DNA from: Apiotrichum sp. Y4204
Taxonomy: Eukaryota > Basidiomycota > Tremellomycetes > Trichosporonales > Trichosporonaceae
Direction of reading: 5' to 3'
DNA length: 64,000 nucleotides
Assembly: GCA_025531455.1 (NCBI GenBank)
Contig: JAMYHL010000006.1
Span: 310,001-374,000 of the forward strand
The number at the start of each line of letters is the position of its first letter. Position 1 is the first letter of the stretch. Positions 55,432 through 64,000 of this stretch are shown one piece after another. Under the pieces are notes generated by a model, which saw only the letters and a list, made by a program, of their open reading frames with translations, ran no database searches and had not been told where the DNA came from. The position numbers and the translations under genes are program-made.

Positions 55432-57408
55432 GCTGGCGCTCTGCCGTCTAGTCCGGCGATGCGATGGAGAGAGAGGGTGAGTTGTGGTGAGAAATGGTTG
55501 GAAGGGTGGTGAGATGGAGCGAGATCCAATGTCCGAGAAACCCAGAACAGCCACGAACGTCCAGAACGGCATGCATAAACTTGTGCAAGTGGTGCGCTCG
55601 GCCTGGTAAGGGACGCGTAGCGAGCAGCCGGTCATGACCCCAAAGAGTGGTCCCTCATCTGCACCGTCCTGAGTGCACTTCCTGCTATCGCTCTCCCCCC
55701 GGGGAGCACAAACAACGCGACACGGCACCGCTCAGGTCATTTTAGGTCATGGTTGCGGTTTGTTGTCTTGGAAACGCGCAATCTTGGGTGAATAGCCCTC
55801 AATCGCGCGAGTCTACGCTTGCTCGGGTGAGACAGGGAGACAAACAAAGCCGGTGCAGGCCCAGGAAAAAATAGGTATTAGCTCAGTAGAAATCCAGGTC
55901 CAACGCCTCCTTTGGCTGACCTCACCTCTAGAGTCCTGGATCCTTCGGTGCCTCCTCGTCTGCCTCCTCTTCGGTACCATTCGGCCCAGCCGTCCAATGT
56001 CTCGGGGCACGTGCAGCTGTCCTGGGCACCGGCTGGACTCCTGAGCACAGGTTGACGGACTTCAGGAGACCATGTCCGCGGAGCAAATGGGGTTCGCGCA
56101 ATGCAGTCAGCCCTATTCCACTGCCGACAGTCCATAGGCACCGCGGCCTGATGTCGATCTCGGGCGGAAGAAGATGGCGGAGAGTTCCCAGATCCTGTGA
56201 TCCTGAACACCTGAGCATGGGAGGGTTCATAGGGTAGAGATGGTACTGTACTTCAGACTGGTGCGAGGCGGGTGTCCTCTCCCTACCTTGCACCCTGGCA
56301 TACTCCCAAGCTTCATGGCATCATCGTCATCGTGGATTGCGCGTTCTTCACGTACAGTACCGCGACACTGTCTGTACACCCTCGCGCTCGCGCGCCTTGA
56401 TTCTGGTACGAATGTCGCCACGAACTCTCAGTCGGAGGGGTTGGACACTTTTGGTAGTGTGGGAACCGGCTACTGGGCCAGTGGGCATGCCGCTGCGACT
56501 TGGAGCGGGATGCCGTCGTCAATATATGCCGTCATCGGTTGACTGTCGGACAAGTGCAGGCGATGTCGCCAGCCATCATCTGCCGCTACTTGTATGCCTC
56601 CTGTCCAAATTATCATGTATGATTGCGGAACGCGTCGAGCAGAGCAACCGCGGAGACAACCCGTCGTTCATCACCAGACTGTCGAACAAAATCAAACACG
56701 AGGCTGACACGATACCCGCACGATACCCGCACGAGGTCAAGAAAAGCTGTGACCCGGAACCGGATGTTGTTCGGGAAATGCGGAATGTGAGACCGGAAGA
56801 GGAGGATGCCATGGCCAGCTTGGGTGAGTGGCGTCCGTGTGGTAGAGCTATGGTTGTGGGCTCGTGGGGGCCGATGCTGCACACAGAACAGGCAGCGGGG
56901 TGACCGCTTTTGTCATGGCACTCTACACTCATCCATTGATCCATTGAACTGTCACTGCAGCTATTTCCATTTCATCCTTGTCGCGCTTGTCGGCGTTCTC
57001 TACGTCCGGCGTCGGTTGCGACGAGCTGCAAACGAACTACATCGTCGCCCACATCGTCATCGATCGCGGTGCATATCCCCCACCTCGTCGCTGCATTGCA
57101 TTTGCATCCCTCCAGAGGCGGTCGCCGATCACCCCGTGCACCTTCCGATCTGCCCATCTTCATTCTGGCGCGCCTTCTCGAATCTGATCAGCGCAGTCTA
57201 GAAGTCGCAGATCCCCCTCTTATCGCATACGCACTAACGAGGACATCGTGGGGGTACCCGCGAGGCAGCCGGCGATTGCCAGAGCCCATTTATTGTCCTG
57301 GTTGTCGCTTCATTTCTCATTCTCACTCCTCACCATCCCCCCTCTCACCCCGCCTATCCTCGACATACGCGCTCTCCATCCCGGGGCTCGCCACCACTCA
57401 TCGACGCA
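55432..57408. other. Long divergent intergenic region
   Basis: About 2 kb between divergent starts of the SPX-EXS gene and the F-box-like gene, so it contains both promoters. No gene is supported. A plus-strand frame at 56337-56903 has a protein-like C-terminal half (charged, Ile/Arg/Glu-rich) but no domain or splice support. From 57300 to 57400 the sequence is CT-rich, as at other starts here. Confidence 0.45.
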
Positions 57409-58755
57409 ATGGACGGTCTCGACGGCCCCGAGTCCTGCGTCGGCACTTCCACTTCCACTCCCACATCCTTGTCTACACCAGCATTAGCATCCTCCACATC
57501 ATCGTCGTCCACCGCTGCTGGATGTCCCGGCGCCTCTAACGGCGTAAACCTCACAAACGGCGCAAGCACCGCCAATGGCGTGAACGGCACCACTACCAGC
57601 GGGGACAGTCCCGCCCAGCTCCTTCTCAACTGCGACCACATCGTCGAATCGATCATCGAGTGCTGTCCGCTCACCACGCGGGCGACGTTGCTCCGGGTTA
57701 ACCGACAGATGTACGATGCCGCCGCCCCGACACTGTACCGCACCGTGCGGGTCGGTGGACGGGCACTTCCGCGCTTCTTCTATCTCTCGCCTGGCGCGTG
57801 GTCACACGATCGGGGACAAGCGCCAACAAACGGAAAGTCACCCGAGAATGTGAATGAGCACACACGCGCAACCGAGCCGGGGCGCGGGCGACGGAAGACC
57901 AAGGCCGAGCTTTTGGGCACAACAACGATACTCACCCTCGAGTCGCATGATGGCGCAGACTGCGCCGCTGTCTCCCCTGCGGCGGAATGCTTGACTGGTC
58001 TGAACATCCTTCGCATCGTGGCGACTCAAGAAACAGACGGCCAGCTCTGCCTCTGTTACAGGTCACATTGCGAGCTCCTTCATGTCTTGCGGCCTCGCAA
58101 GCTCGTCATCCGCAACTGCACGTCGACAACACGGCTCCCCATCGACCTTCGTTCACCGCTCCCTGTTAGCGTCGACACCGCCGTTGTCATCCTTCCGGCC
58201 ACAGCAGGAGAATATTACTTTGCAGATGTGGGCCCATGAGAGAAAGAACGAGGTCTGACATCCCAGAATGAGCCCAGTCCGTACCTCGCCGCAAGCTTGG
58301 CTGGCAAATTCCGTCTCGTTCCGCGCCTCAAGATTGTCTTCTGGGACGGTTTCGAAGGCCTCGGTTCGCGTGATTCGGACTTTAGCATTCTGCTTGCACC
58401 AGAACCCGGAGTGCCATCGACACGACGGCGGCGCATTGTGGTCGACGACCTCGTTCCCATTCTCCAGAACGCGGCATGCACAAACCACCGGCCATGGCCC
58501 GAAGTCGTCGTGTACGGCCTCGAGACACTAACTCTGAAGGCCGGCGTGTCCTCGGCTCTCGCGCGCATGTACGGCAGCCTCGTCAACCCCGAGGAACTCG
58601 TGCACTATGCCCTCAGCCGTTCGCACCACGTCCTGGTCGCCTCGCCATGGACAGGGCAGAAGGTGCCGTACCGTGTACCGAGCATAGTGTGGGAGGACAT
58701 TGAGACATATGAGGATAGCTGGGAGCGCGAGGGAGAGATCAACGAGACAGATTAG
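57409..58755 (+). CDS. F-box-like protein
   Basis: Two exons (57409-58227, 58267-58755) give 435 residues. The first 65 residues are Ser/Thr/Gly-rich. Residues about 70-105 (LLLNCDHIVESIIECCPLTT and RATLLRVNRQMYDAAAPTLY) resemble a degenerate F-box of the type abundant in Tremellomycetes, where the opening helix is followed by a CNRxxxxxAxxxLYxxV element. The remainder has alternating hydrophobic and charged segments such as TLTLESHDG and PRKLVIRNC, as in the recognition halves of these proteins, but no clear leucine-rich repeats. Members form large, poorly conserved families, so the role as an SCF ubiquitin-ligase adaptor is inference. The intron (39 nt) has CTGAC and CCAG signals. Confidence 0.7.
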
Positions 58756-59113
58756 GGGGTCCGGGGGGCGAGGGCCGGCGGCTGGGGAAGAAGACCATTG
58801 GCCAAGAGACAGCAATATCTAACCGAGCACAGCAACGACGCCTGTACAGTACGTGTAGCGACTTTGTACATCTATGTGACACGTACCATTCGCATCGCTA
58901 CTCACTGCTGACTCACTCCCTTACTTGGGCACCTACCCTGACGACAGCGCCCGATAAGGCGACTTCGCAACCCACGCCTTATTGCAAGCCACCACTGGCA
59001 ACCTCCTCCTCGTCTCTCGCCCTTCCACCTTCTGCATTGTCCTCCCTCTCCCTCTACCGCTCCTAATCGTCGCCGACGGCGGGCGCCACAACGCTACCGC
59101 GCAAACTTTTATC
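58756..59113. other. Spacer between F-box-like gene and tRNA-Met
   Basis: No gene is seen in these 358 bp. It should hold the 3' end of the F-box-like gene. Confidence 0.5.
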
Positions 59114-59184
59114 GCCCCCTTAGTTTAATGGTAAAACGAAGGTCTCATAATCCTCAGCCCTCAGTTCGATTCTGAGAGGGGGCA
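59114..59184 (+). tRNA. tRNA-Met(CAT), copy 1
   Basis: Acceptor 59114-59120 pairs with 59177-59183 in seven Watson-Crick pairs, with discriminator A. The D-stem GTTT/AAAC encloses AATGGTA. The anticodon loop CTCATAA has CAT at 59146-59148. The T-arm CTCAG/CTGAG encloses TTCGATT. Length is 71 nt with no intron. The anticodon stem is weak (mismatches at both ends), so the elongator/initiator type is left open. The sequence is identical to the inverted copy at 62067-62137. The nearest T5 terminator is at 59236-59240. Confidence 0.82.
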
Positions 59185-59686
59185 GCAGCGCCGCCGGCGC
59201 ACAGCGCGATGCATAGAGCGTTCAAGTGCAACGGCTTTTTGGAGGTTGGGAGGACGGGGAACTCAAGATTTAAGATGGGTTGATCGCGGTTGAGTAAGAT
59301 TTATAAGGTAGATGGATAGCGTGGTAAATGGATTCGGACTAGCGTGGACTAGCGTGACACGGAACACTGACGTGCACCACAAGTCAGCCTTCCCGGAAGC
59401 ATGCATCTGTGGAGCTGACAGCTGTGCGGATGGAGGTCTCGATGGATTGACGCAACTCATCGAGCGTCAGTCAAGAAGCCATTTCTGAACGGGAAGGGAT
59501 ACATAATGGCTAGTATGGTCAGATTATAATCTAGAGCGCATCCAAGCCATAAATAACTAATAACAGCTAAAAAAATTAAACTATACATAATAGCAAAAAT
59601 AAAGTGTATTCTAATAGTAGAAATTAATTCATACCAGCTGCTATCAACGAATTCGCGGAATAGACGATTAACGTCGCTTCCACATT
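59185..59686. other. AT-rich spacer after tRNA-Met
   Basis: No gene. 59515-59640 is the most AT-rich patch of the window (TAATAACAGC, AAAAAAATTAAAC, ATAATAGCAAAAATAAAG), standing out in a GC-rich genome. It may be a decayed insertion or a structural AT island. Confidence 0.6.
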
Positions 59687-60749
59687 CTACACTCGTAGGC
59701 CGCGCTGATTGTCCTTCTCGCAGATGCCGCGCTGCAGTCTAAAGCCGCGAGCGCAGCGGGTCATCTTACAGCGGCCTTCGAGACATTCGACACCGAGGCC
59801 CCGGCCCACTCCTCCCGGCAAGAGTGTGCAACTGATATTAGCCAGCAGTCACCTTTCCAATGTCTATCACTCACTCCACACCGACTTTGGCGACGGTAGA
59901 GTTCCCGTCACTCGAGTACTCTCCGAAGCGGCAGCCTCCGCACGATTCAAGTTCGCTCGCGACGTCGAGGCACTCGTACCCGTCCTCTGCCCTTTTGGAG
60001 ACCTTGCACGCCCGAAGTCCCGGGCTGCAGTAGGGGTTGAGGGTGAGGAGGCGCTGTTCCTCCATCCTCTTTTCGATTGCCACGCGGCGCGCGAGTCCCG
60101 AGGCAGCTTCCGCGGGCGAGTGGGAGAAGAGGTAGAATCCGCCAATGCCGGTACACTGTGTCGACGAGCCGATCAGGGTCGGCGCGACGCTGAGACACCG
60201 GCACTGGTACTGTCCTCCCGGGAGCGGCTGGATGCTGATGTACTGGAACGTCGCGCAGGATGCGAAGCAGGTGCTCGTGCTGGGCTGCACAAAGGGCAGA
60301 TTGGTGGCGTCTGCCGGGGCGGGCAGCAGCATCATGGGGCAGTCGACGTTGTCGAATGTCGTCCTGACGTCCCAAACCTGGAATTTAGTTAGCCTTTTAC
60401 TCCCTGGGTGTTTTGTGACCGCCACTCACTCCGATCTGGGCGCCAGTGGTCTCGCAGCCGCCCTGCATTGGTCCGGGGGAGATGACTGTCGAGGGCGGCG
60501 AGGTCGGGCTGCACCAGCACGACTGCGTCGCGCCGTTATAGTAGATGACTCCGGTGTTGGGATTGGCAGCAGCGCAAGCGGCCTGGGCGTGTCAGTGGTG
60601 CCAGAGAGGAGACGTACTTGACAGTTTGCCATGCTGGGCCGGCCTCCGGCAAACGATGCGGGTGGGTAGGGGCCCGTGACGCAGCCGAGCTGAGCGAGCG
60701 CGTCCACGGCGAGCGCGTTGCCTAGGAATATGGCGAGTGTCAACAGCAT
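59687..60749 (-). CDS. Secreted WSC / CPL1-like (PriA-type) cysteine-rich protein
   Basis: Probable secreted protein of the CPL1/PriA group. Four exons (60749-60618, 60582-60430, 60377-59875, 59831-59687) give 310 residues. The signal peptide is MLLTLAIFLGNALAVDALA. Residues about 22-100 resemble a WSC domain (GCVTGPYP, NCQAACAAANPNTGVIYYNG, CWCS, then GGCETTGAQIG). A second Cys-rich part (TCFASCATFQY, QYQCRCLS) leads to a region with dibasic sites (RRVAIEKR). The C-terminal module (about 205-305) has NPYCSPGLRACKVSKRAEDG, YECLDVASELESCGGC and GVECLEGRCKMTRCARGF, the signature of the CPL1-like domain. In Cryptococcus neoformans the related Cpl1 is a secreted virulence-associated protein (family knowledge; not implied for this species). 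The gene lies between two inverted tRNA-Met copies. Confidence 0.85.
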
Positions 60750-62066
60750 TTCTTCTGTCCAATCTTTCTGAGCTTGATAGTGAAGAGACTGAGTATGTCA
60801 AGCGGGGCAGACAACACATCGCGGCGCTTTATACCTGCTTGCCCTGCTTGTCACTCTTGCACAGCGAAATTTTGTGAGCGGACACGGCAAGTCCATACCA
60901 GATCTCTCGTTCCGCGTAGTGCAGCAATTCACAGATTCCAGACGCGTACCGTGGACTCAGCAAACGGAAATTTTGTGAGTGCAGGCATACGTACACACAG
61001 TTCACGACGAGATCTCGCCTTGCGTAGTGCCGCAATTCAAAGAGCTTCGCTCCACGAGTAGTGGCTAGCTGGGAGAATACGATACAATCGCTAGTTCAGA
61101 GGAGGAAGGCCGGATGCGGCGGGGTGGCAGTGCCACGAGTGAAACAGTTGCACCATGATGAGAATTTTGGGAATCAGTGTCCGCTCCTCTCGTCAAGCAC
61201 GATCTCTGCGGACTGACGAGTGCGCTGATATCATAAGCAGCACGTACGCGATAGCAAACGGCCGGAAAGCGCAATTCAGTCGAGGAATATCGTACATTGT
61301 CACAAGACAGCCATCCAGACCCCACTAGCTGCACTGGCTCGAAACGAATTTCTTCTGGCTTTCCGGCCATCGTGCCCGCTGTGCTTCCGGCACGTGCAAC
61401 CCTTACAAGGGAGGCTATAGCCGCTTGTAGGAGGACATCGCACAGGTTGTAGAGGTTGGAACGGCGATCACCCCGTCGCGCTCTAGAGACAGTCCGCTAT
61501 CAAGCGAGAGATTCCCTGAGATATCCGGTCAAGTGCCAGAAGCAGTTGATACGAAGCGATAAGAGTCGCAGGATCCAGGATATGATCAAGTAGCGGCGAT
61601 CATCCCATCTCGTTTGTATCGTTCTTCTTGTCACTCTTCCCATGTCCTCAGGTTTTCCCATCTCCGAAACCCTGACAGCCATGCGTTCCTTGGAATATGC
61701 TTGACAAGCGACGACAACACGTTCGCTCATCTCCCGGAACATACATATTATTCTCTGTTTCCGGGCGGGCCTGGATCCCCGCCACCCGACAACATGCTTG
61801 TTAAAAATTCTCCGCTCTCCTCGTTTCCGCCGTTCCCTCGCGACAACCTCTCTAAGTTTCCTGATTCGGGATTCTCAATACCAGACCATCAAGCGAGACG
61901 GACGTGACACGCGAGCGATCCGCTAGCTATCCAGCACGTTTAAACCGTGCGCAACGCTCTCGCCCTCCGCCTCTTCTCGATCTTCTTCATCTCTCCTGGC
62001 CTTCATGGCCTAGAGACCGAAAAAGGGATCATATCCAGCTCAATCTCTCGAGCTCGACGCACGCGC
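60750..62066. other. Intergenic upstream of CPL1-like gene
   Basis: No gene supported. It contains the pair of diverged direct repeats described separately. The rest is of mixed composition with short frames only; pyrimidine-rich patches lie near 61610-61640 and 61960-61990. Confidence 0.5.
60864..61043. repeat. Diverged tandem direct repeat (two copies of about 75 bp)
   Basis: Copy 1 is about 60864-60935 and copy 2 about 60965-61043. They share, in the same order, the words gaaattttgtgag, agatctc, gcgtagtgc and gcaattca, with substitutions and small gaps between. This indicates an old local duplication in the promoter region of the CPL1-like gene. Confidence 0.75.
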
Positions 62067-62137
62067 TGCCCCCTCTCAGAATCGAACTGAGGGCTGAGGA
62101 TTATGAGACCTTCGTTTTACCATTAAACTAAGGGGGC
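62067..62137 (-). tRNA. tRNA-Met(CAT), copy 2 (inverted)
   Basis: Exact reverse complement of the tRNA at 59114-59184 over all 71 nt. An A5 run at 62020-62024 gives a T5 terminator on the minus strand about 43 nt downstream. Confidence 0.82.
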
Positions 62138-62810
62138 GGGCTTCGTGCTCGTTCTGGGGCCCCCGGCTGCGATTCCTCGGGAATGCGCTGCGCAAAGGCG
62201 AGAGCGAGAGCGAGAGTGAGAGAGAGAGCGAGAGAGTGAGAGTGAGAGATAGGGTGTGGTGCATATAAGCGTTTTTCGTGTGGTGCATCTAAATTCTCTC
62301 AGAGTGAGAGCGAAGAACGGCGAGGACGAAGGATACGGATGTGTCGCATGCGGATGCGGAGACGGATGCGCGAAGTGTCGTTCATGGACGGCTGAAAATC
62401 CACATGTGTTTCTGTCCTGAGCATGTGGAGCTGTGGAGATGATGGACATCAGGACAACAGGGTGGGCGGACATCGGGAATGCGACCTCCGGTGCTCGGCT
62501 TGTCGTCTTACGGCCGAATGTTCTGCTGCGGCCTCGAACATCTGCAAGAGACGTGCATGCAGTGTCTCTGGACGGATCGATGCGCTGACAATGTGCGTGC
62601 TCCCAAGATATCCACGATTTCAGATCAAGCATCCATTTTCCCTAGAAGAACAAAATGCCAAAAAGCAAGACTCTTTTTTCTTTTGCGATGTTTTGGACTC
62701 TAGCACAACGCAGGTTACTACCCTCTTACACTACTACAGATAAAACTAATGAGACTTGTGGGGGGGGGGTGACTACTATCCGCTTACACGTACGCTCGCG
62801 TTCTGGGTGC
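62138..62810. other. Intergenic with GA-type microsatellite
   Basis: No gene supported. 62197-62250 is a GAGA/GCGAGA microsatellite, and the (G)10 run at 62760-62769 lies near the stop of the acyl-CoA oxidase gene. Confidence 0.55.
62197..62250. repeat. (GA)n / (GCGAGA)n microsatellite
   Basis: About 54 bp of GAGAGC, GAGAGT and GAGAGA units, about 60 bp upstream (5' flank) of the minus-strand tRNA-Met. Confidence 0.8.
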
Positions 62811-64000
62811 TTAGAGCTTGGCGACGCGCTTGACAATGGTAGGCGAGTCGGGGTACGGGTCGAAGATGAGGGCGTTGACGGGGTTGGCCTGGGCCTTTGC
62901 GAAGAGGTCCTCGTAGACGCGTCCGTCCTTGCGGCCAAGGGACGAGTTGAGCTGGAAGTCGGAGAAGGCCCACGCGTCGACGAGCGAGATGGCGTGCGGG
63001 CGGATCTTGTCGAGGAGCGCCGAGATGGCCTTTGTGCGCACGAGCGTGATCTGGTTGGTGGTGGTGGCGCCGGCGGTGAAGAACTCTGCGGCGTGGAGCT
63101 CGAGCGTGTGCAGAGCGTACAGGCGGAAGAGATCGCGGAGGACCTCGGAGGTGGAGTCGCCGACGCTGCTGGAGACGCGGGCCGGGTCGGCACAGACGGC
63201 GTCGTAAAAGTTGCGGACGACGAGGTACTGCGAGTGGGCGGTGGAGAGGCGCCAGAAGTGGACGAGGAGCGAGTTCCACGACTGCTTCTTCTCGTCACGG
63301 AGACGGAGCGCCTCAAAGGTGAGGTAGGCGGTGCGCCAGGCAAAGGCGGCGACAATGTCGGCGTCGTTGTTGAGCAGGTCAAAGGCGGCACCAGTGTCCT
63401 GGCGCTTGAGGTAGTAGGTGAGGATGCGGGTGGTCTCGTTGTCGGCGGCCTTGCCGTCGAGGACGGCACGGGCGTTCTTGAGGAGGTAGCGGGCGACTTG
63501 CTGGGTAAGCATGTAGTTGTCGCCCTCCCAGGTGGCGGTCGGGAGGTAGTCGGCGTACCAGGTGCCGATGCCCGAGTAGGACGAGTAGCCGTGACCGCCG
63601 CACGCGCGACGGCACATCTCGAGGCCGTCGACGGCCATGGTCGAGCCGAGGGCCTTGAGACCACACGAGGTGGCGTGGAGGTCGGCGAGGAGGTCGGCTC
63701 CGGGGTTGAGCTCCTCGGGGCCGGCGCTGCGCTTGGAGACGCCGCCAGAGAGGTTCTGCTTCATGGCAGCCTGGTTGGCTTCGTAGAGGTCCATCATGCC
63801 GCGGCCGGTGAAGTGGAGAGCGTAGGTGGCAGCAAGGAGGGGAAGGAGACGGAACTGGACCATCTTGTAGTTGAGGACGGCAGTCTCGCCGCCGACACCA
63901 GCCTCCTCGGCGTCGCGGTCCTGGAACTGGCGACGGACAGCGCAGTAGCGGGTAGCGATGGCGACACCGCGGGCGAGCGACGAGCCCGACTCGAGGACAA
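62811..64000 (-). CDS. Peroxisomal acyl-CoA oxidase, C-terminal part (cut by window edge)
   Basis: First, H2O2-producing step of peroxisomal beta-oxidation. The last about 396 residues are present in one exon; the N-terminal half lies outside the window. Family features: LARGVAIATRYCAVRRQF and then NYKMVQFRLLPLLAATYALHFTGR, DLHATSCGLKALGSTMAVDG, CRRACGGHGYSSYSGIGTWY, and PTATWEGDNYMLTQQVARYL with the catalytic-base Glu in TWEGDN. The end reads SPTIVKRVAKL. The last three residues, AKL, fit the PTS1 peroxisomal import signal. Strong G/C third-position bias suggests high expression. Family identity is certain; chain-length preference cannot be told. Confidence 0.95.
   Translation of the reverse strand, partial: VLESGSSLARGVAIATRYCAVRRQFQDRDAEEAGVGGETAVLNYKMVQFRLLPLLAATYALHFTGRGMMDLYEANQAAMKQNLSGGVSKRSAGPEELNPGADLLADLHATSCGLKALGSTMAVDGLEMCRRACGGHGYSSYSGIGTWYADYLPTATWEGDNYMLTQQVARYLLKNARAVLDGKAADNETTRILTYYLKRQDTGAAFDLLNNDADIVAAFAWRTAYLTFEALRLRDEKKQSWNSLLVHFWRLSTAHSQYLVVRNFYDAVCADPARVSSSVGDSTSEVLRDLFRLYALHTLELHAAEFFTAGATTTNQITLVRTKAISALLDKIRPHAISLVDAWAFSDFQLNSSLGRKDGRVYEDLFAKAQANPVNALIFDPYPDSPTIVKRVAKL

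Noticed and set aside
56337..56903. 188-codon plus-strand frame between the SPX-EXS and F-box-like genes
   Set aside because: The C-terminal half looks protein-like but there is no domain, no splice support and no codon bias; left as unassigned.

Overview
The window looks like nuclear DNA of a GC-rich basidiomycete yeast, most likely Tremellomycetes and plausibly Trichosporonales. This rests on many very short introns (about 30-60 nt, GTGAGT donors, CTAAC/CTGAC-like branch sites close to the AG), on protein families typical of that class (a CPL1/PriA-type cysteine-rich secreted protein, an SPX-EXS phosphate transporter, a long Ras-associated adenylyl cyclase with leucine-rich repeats), and on codon bias to G/C third positions. 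Species cannot be fixed from the sequence alone. No virus, plasmid, CRISPR array or intact transposon is visible. All gene models below were joined by hand from reading frames and splice signals, and every multi-exon model quoted keeps one open frame.

Layout. 0.3-2.6 kb (-): membrane-anchored class-3 fatty aldehyde dehydrogenase, 13 exons. 3.4 kb (+): intron-containing tRNA-Asn(GTT), followed by a long poly(T) tract. 4.3-4.9 kb (+): small single-pass membrane protein. 5.7-7.2 kb (-): Sgf73/ataxin-7-like SAGA subunit. 8.6-9.2 kb (-): GPI-type secreted protein, possibly decaying. 10.5-11.9 kb (+): unknown secreted cysteine-rich protein. 13.2-14.2 kb (+): Kre9/Knh1-like GPI protein. 15.5-16.5 kb (-): ribosomal protein eS8. 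18.5-19.4 kb (-): orotate phosphoribosyltransferase. 19.7-22.0 kb (-): Cdh1-type APC/C activator. 23.3-24.6 kb (-): Yra1/ALYREF mRNA-export adaptor, sharing a 405-bp divergent promoter with ORC4 (25.0-28.0 kb, +), which carries four AT-hooks. 28.9-29.9 kb (+): secreted ricin-B-fold protein.

The second half starts with adenylyl cyclase (31.6-38.4 kb, +), an ankyrin-DIL protein (39.2-43.0 kb, +), the H3K36 methyltransferase Set2 (43.6-47.1 kb, +), a fructosyl-amino-acid/sarcosine-type FAD oxidase (47.5-48.9 kb, +) and a Zn2Cys6 transcription factor (49.3-51.8 kb, +). These five genes run in the same direction. A convergent SPX-EXS transporter (52.1-55.4 kb, -) and an F-box-like protein (57.4-58.8 kb, +) follow. 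Two identical tRNA-Met(CAT) genes in inverted orientation (59.1 and 62.1 kb) bracket a WSC/CPL1-like secreted protein (59.7-60.7 kb, -). The window ends inside the 3' part of a peroxisomal acyl-CoA oxidase ending in AKL (62.8 kb to the edge, -).

Most genes are unrelated housekeeping or regulatory genes. Loose themes are lipid/aldehyde oxidation at the two ends, chromatin and replication (Sgf73, ORC4, Set2), nutrient signalling (adenylyl cyclase, SPX-EXS), and several secreted or wall proteins. The most unusual points are the AT-hook N-terminus on ORC4, a long Yra1 intron holding a frame-preserving potential cassette exon, micro-exons of 14, 16 and 22 nt, and the inverted tRNA pair around a fast-evolving secreted-protein gene.
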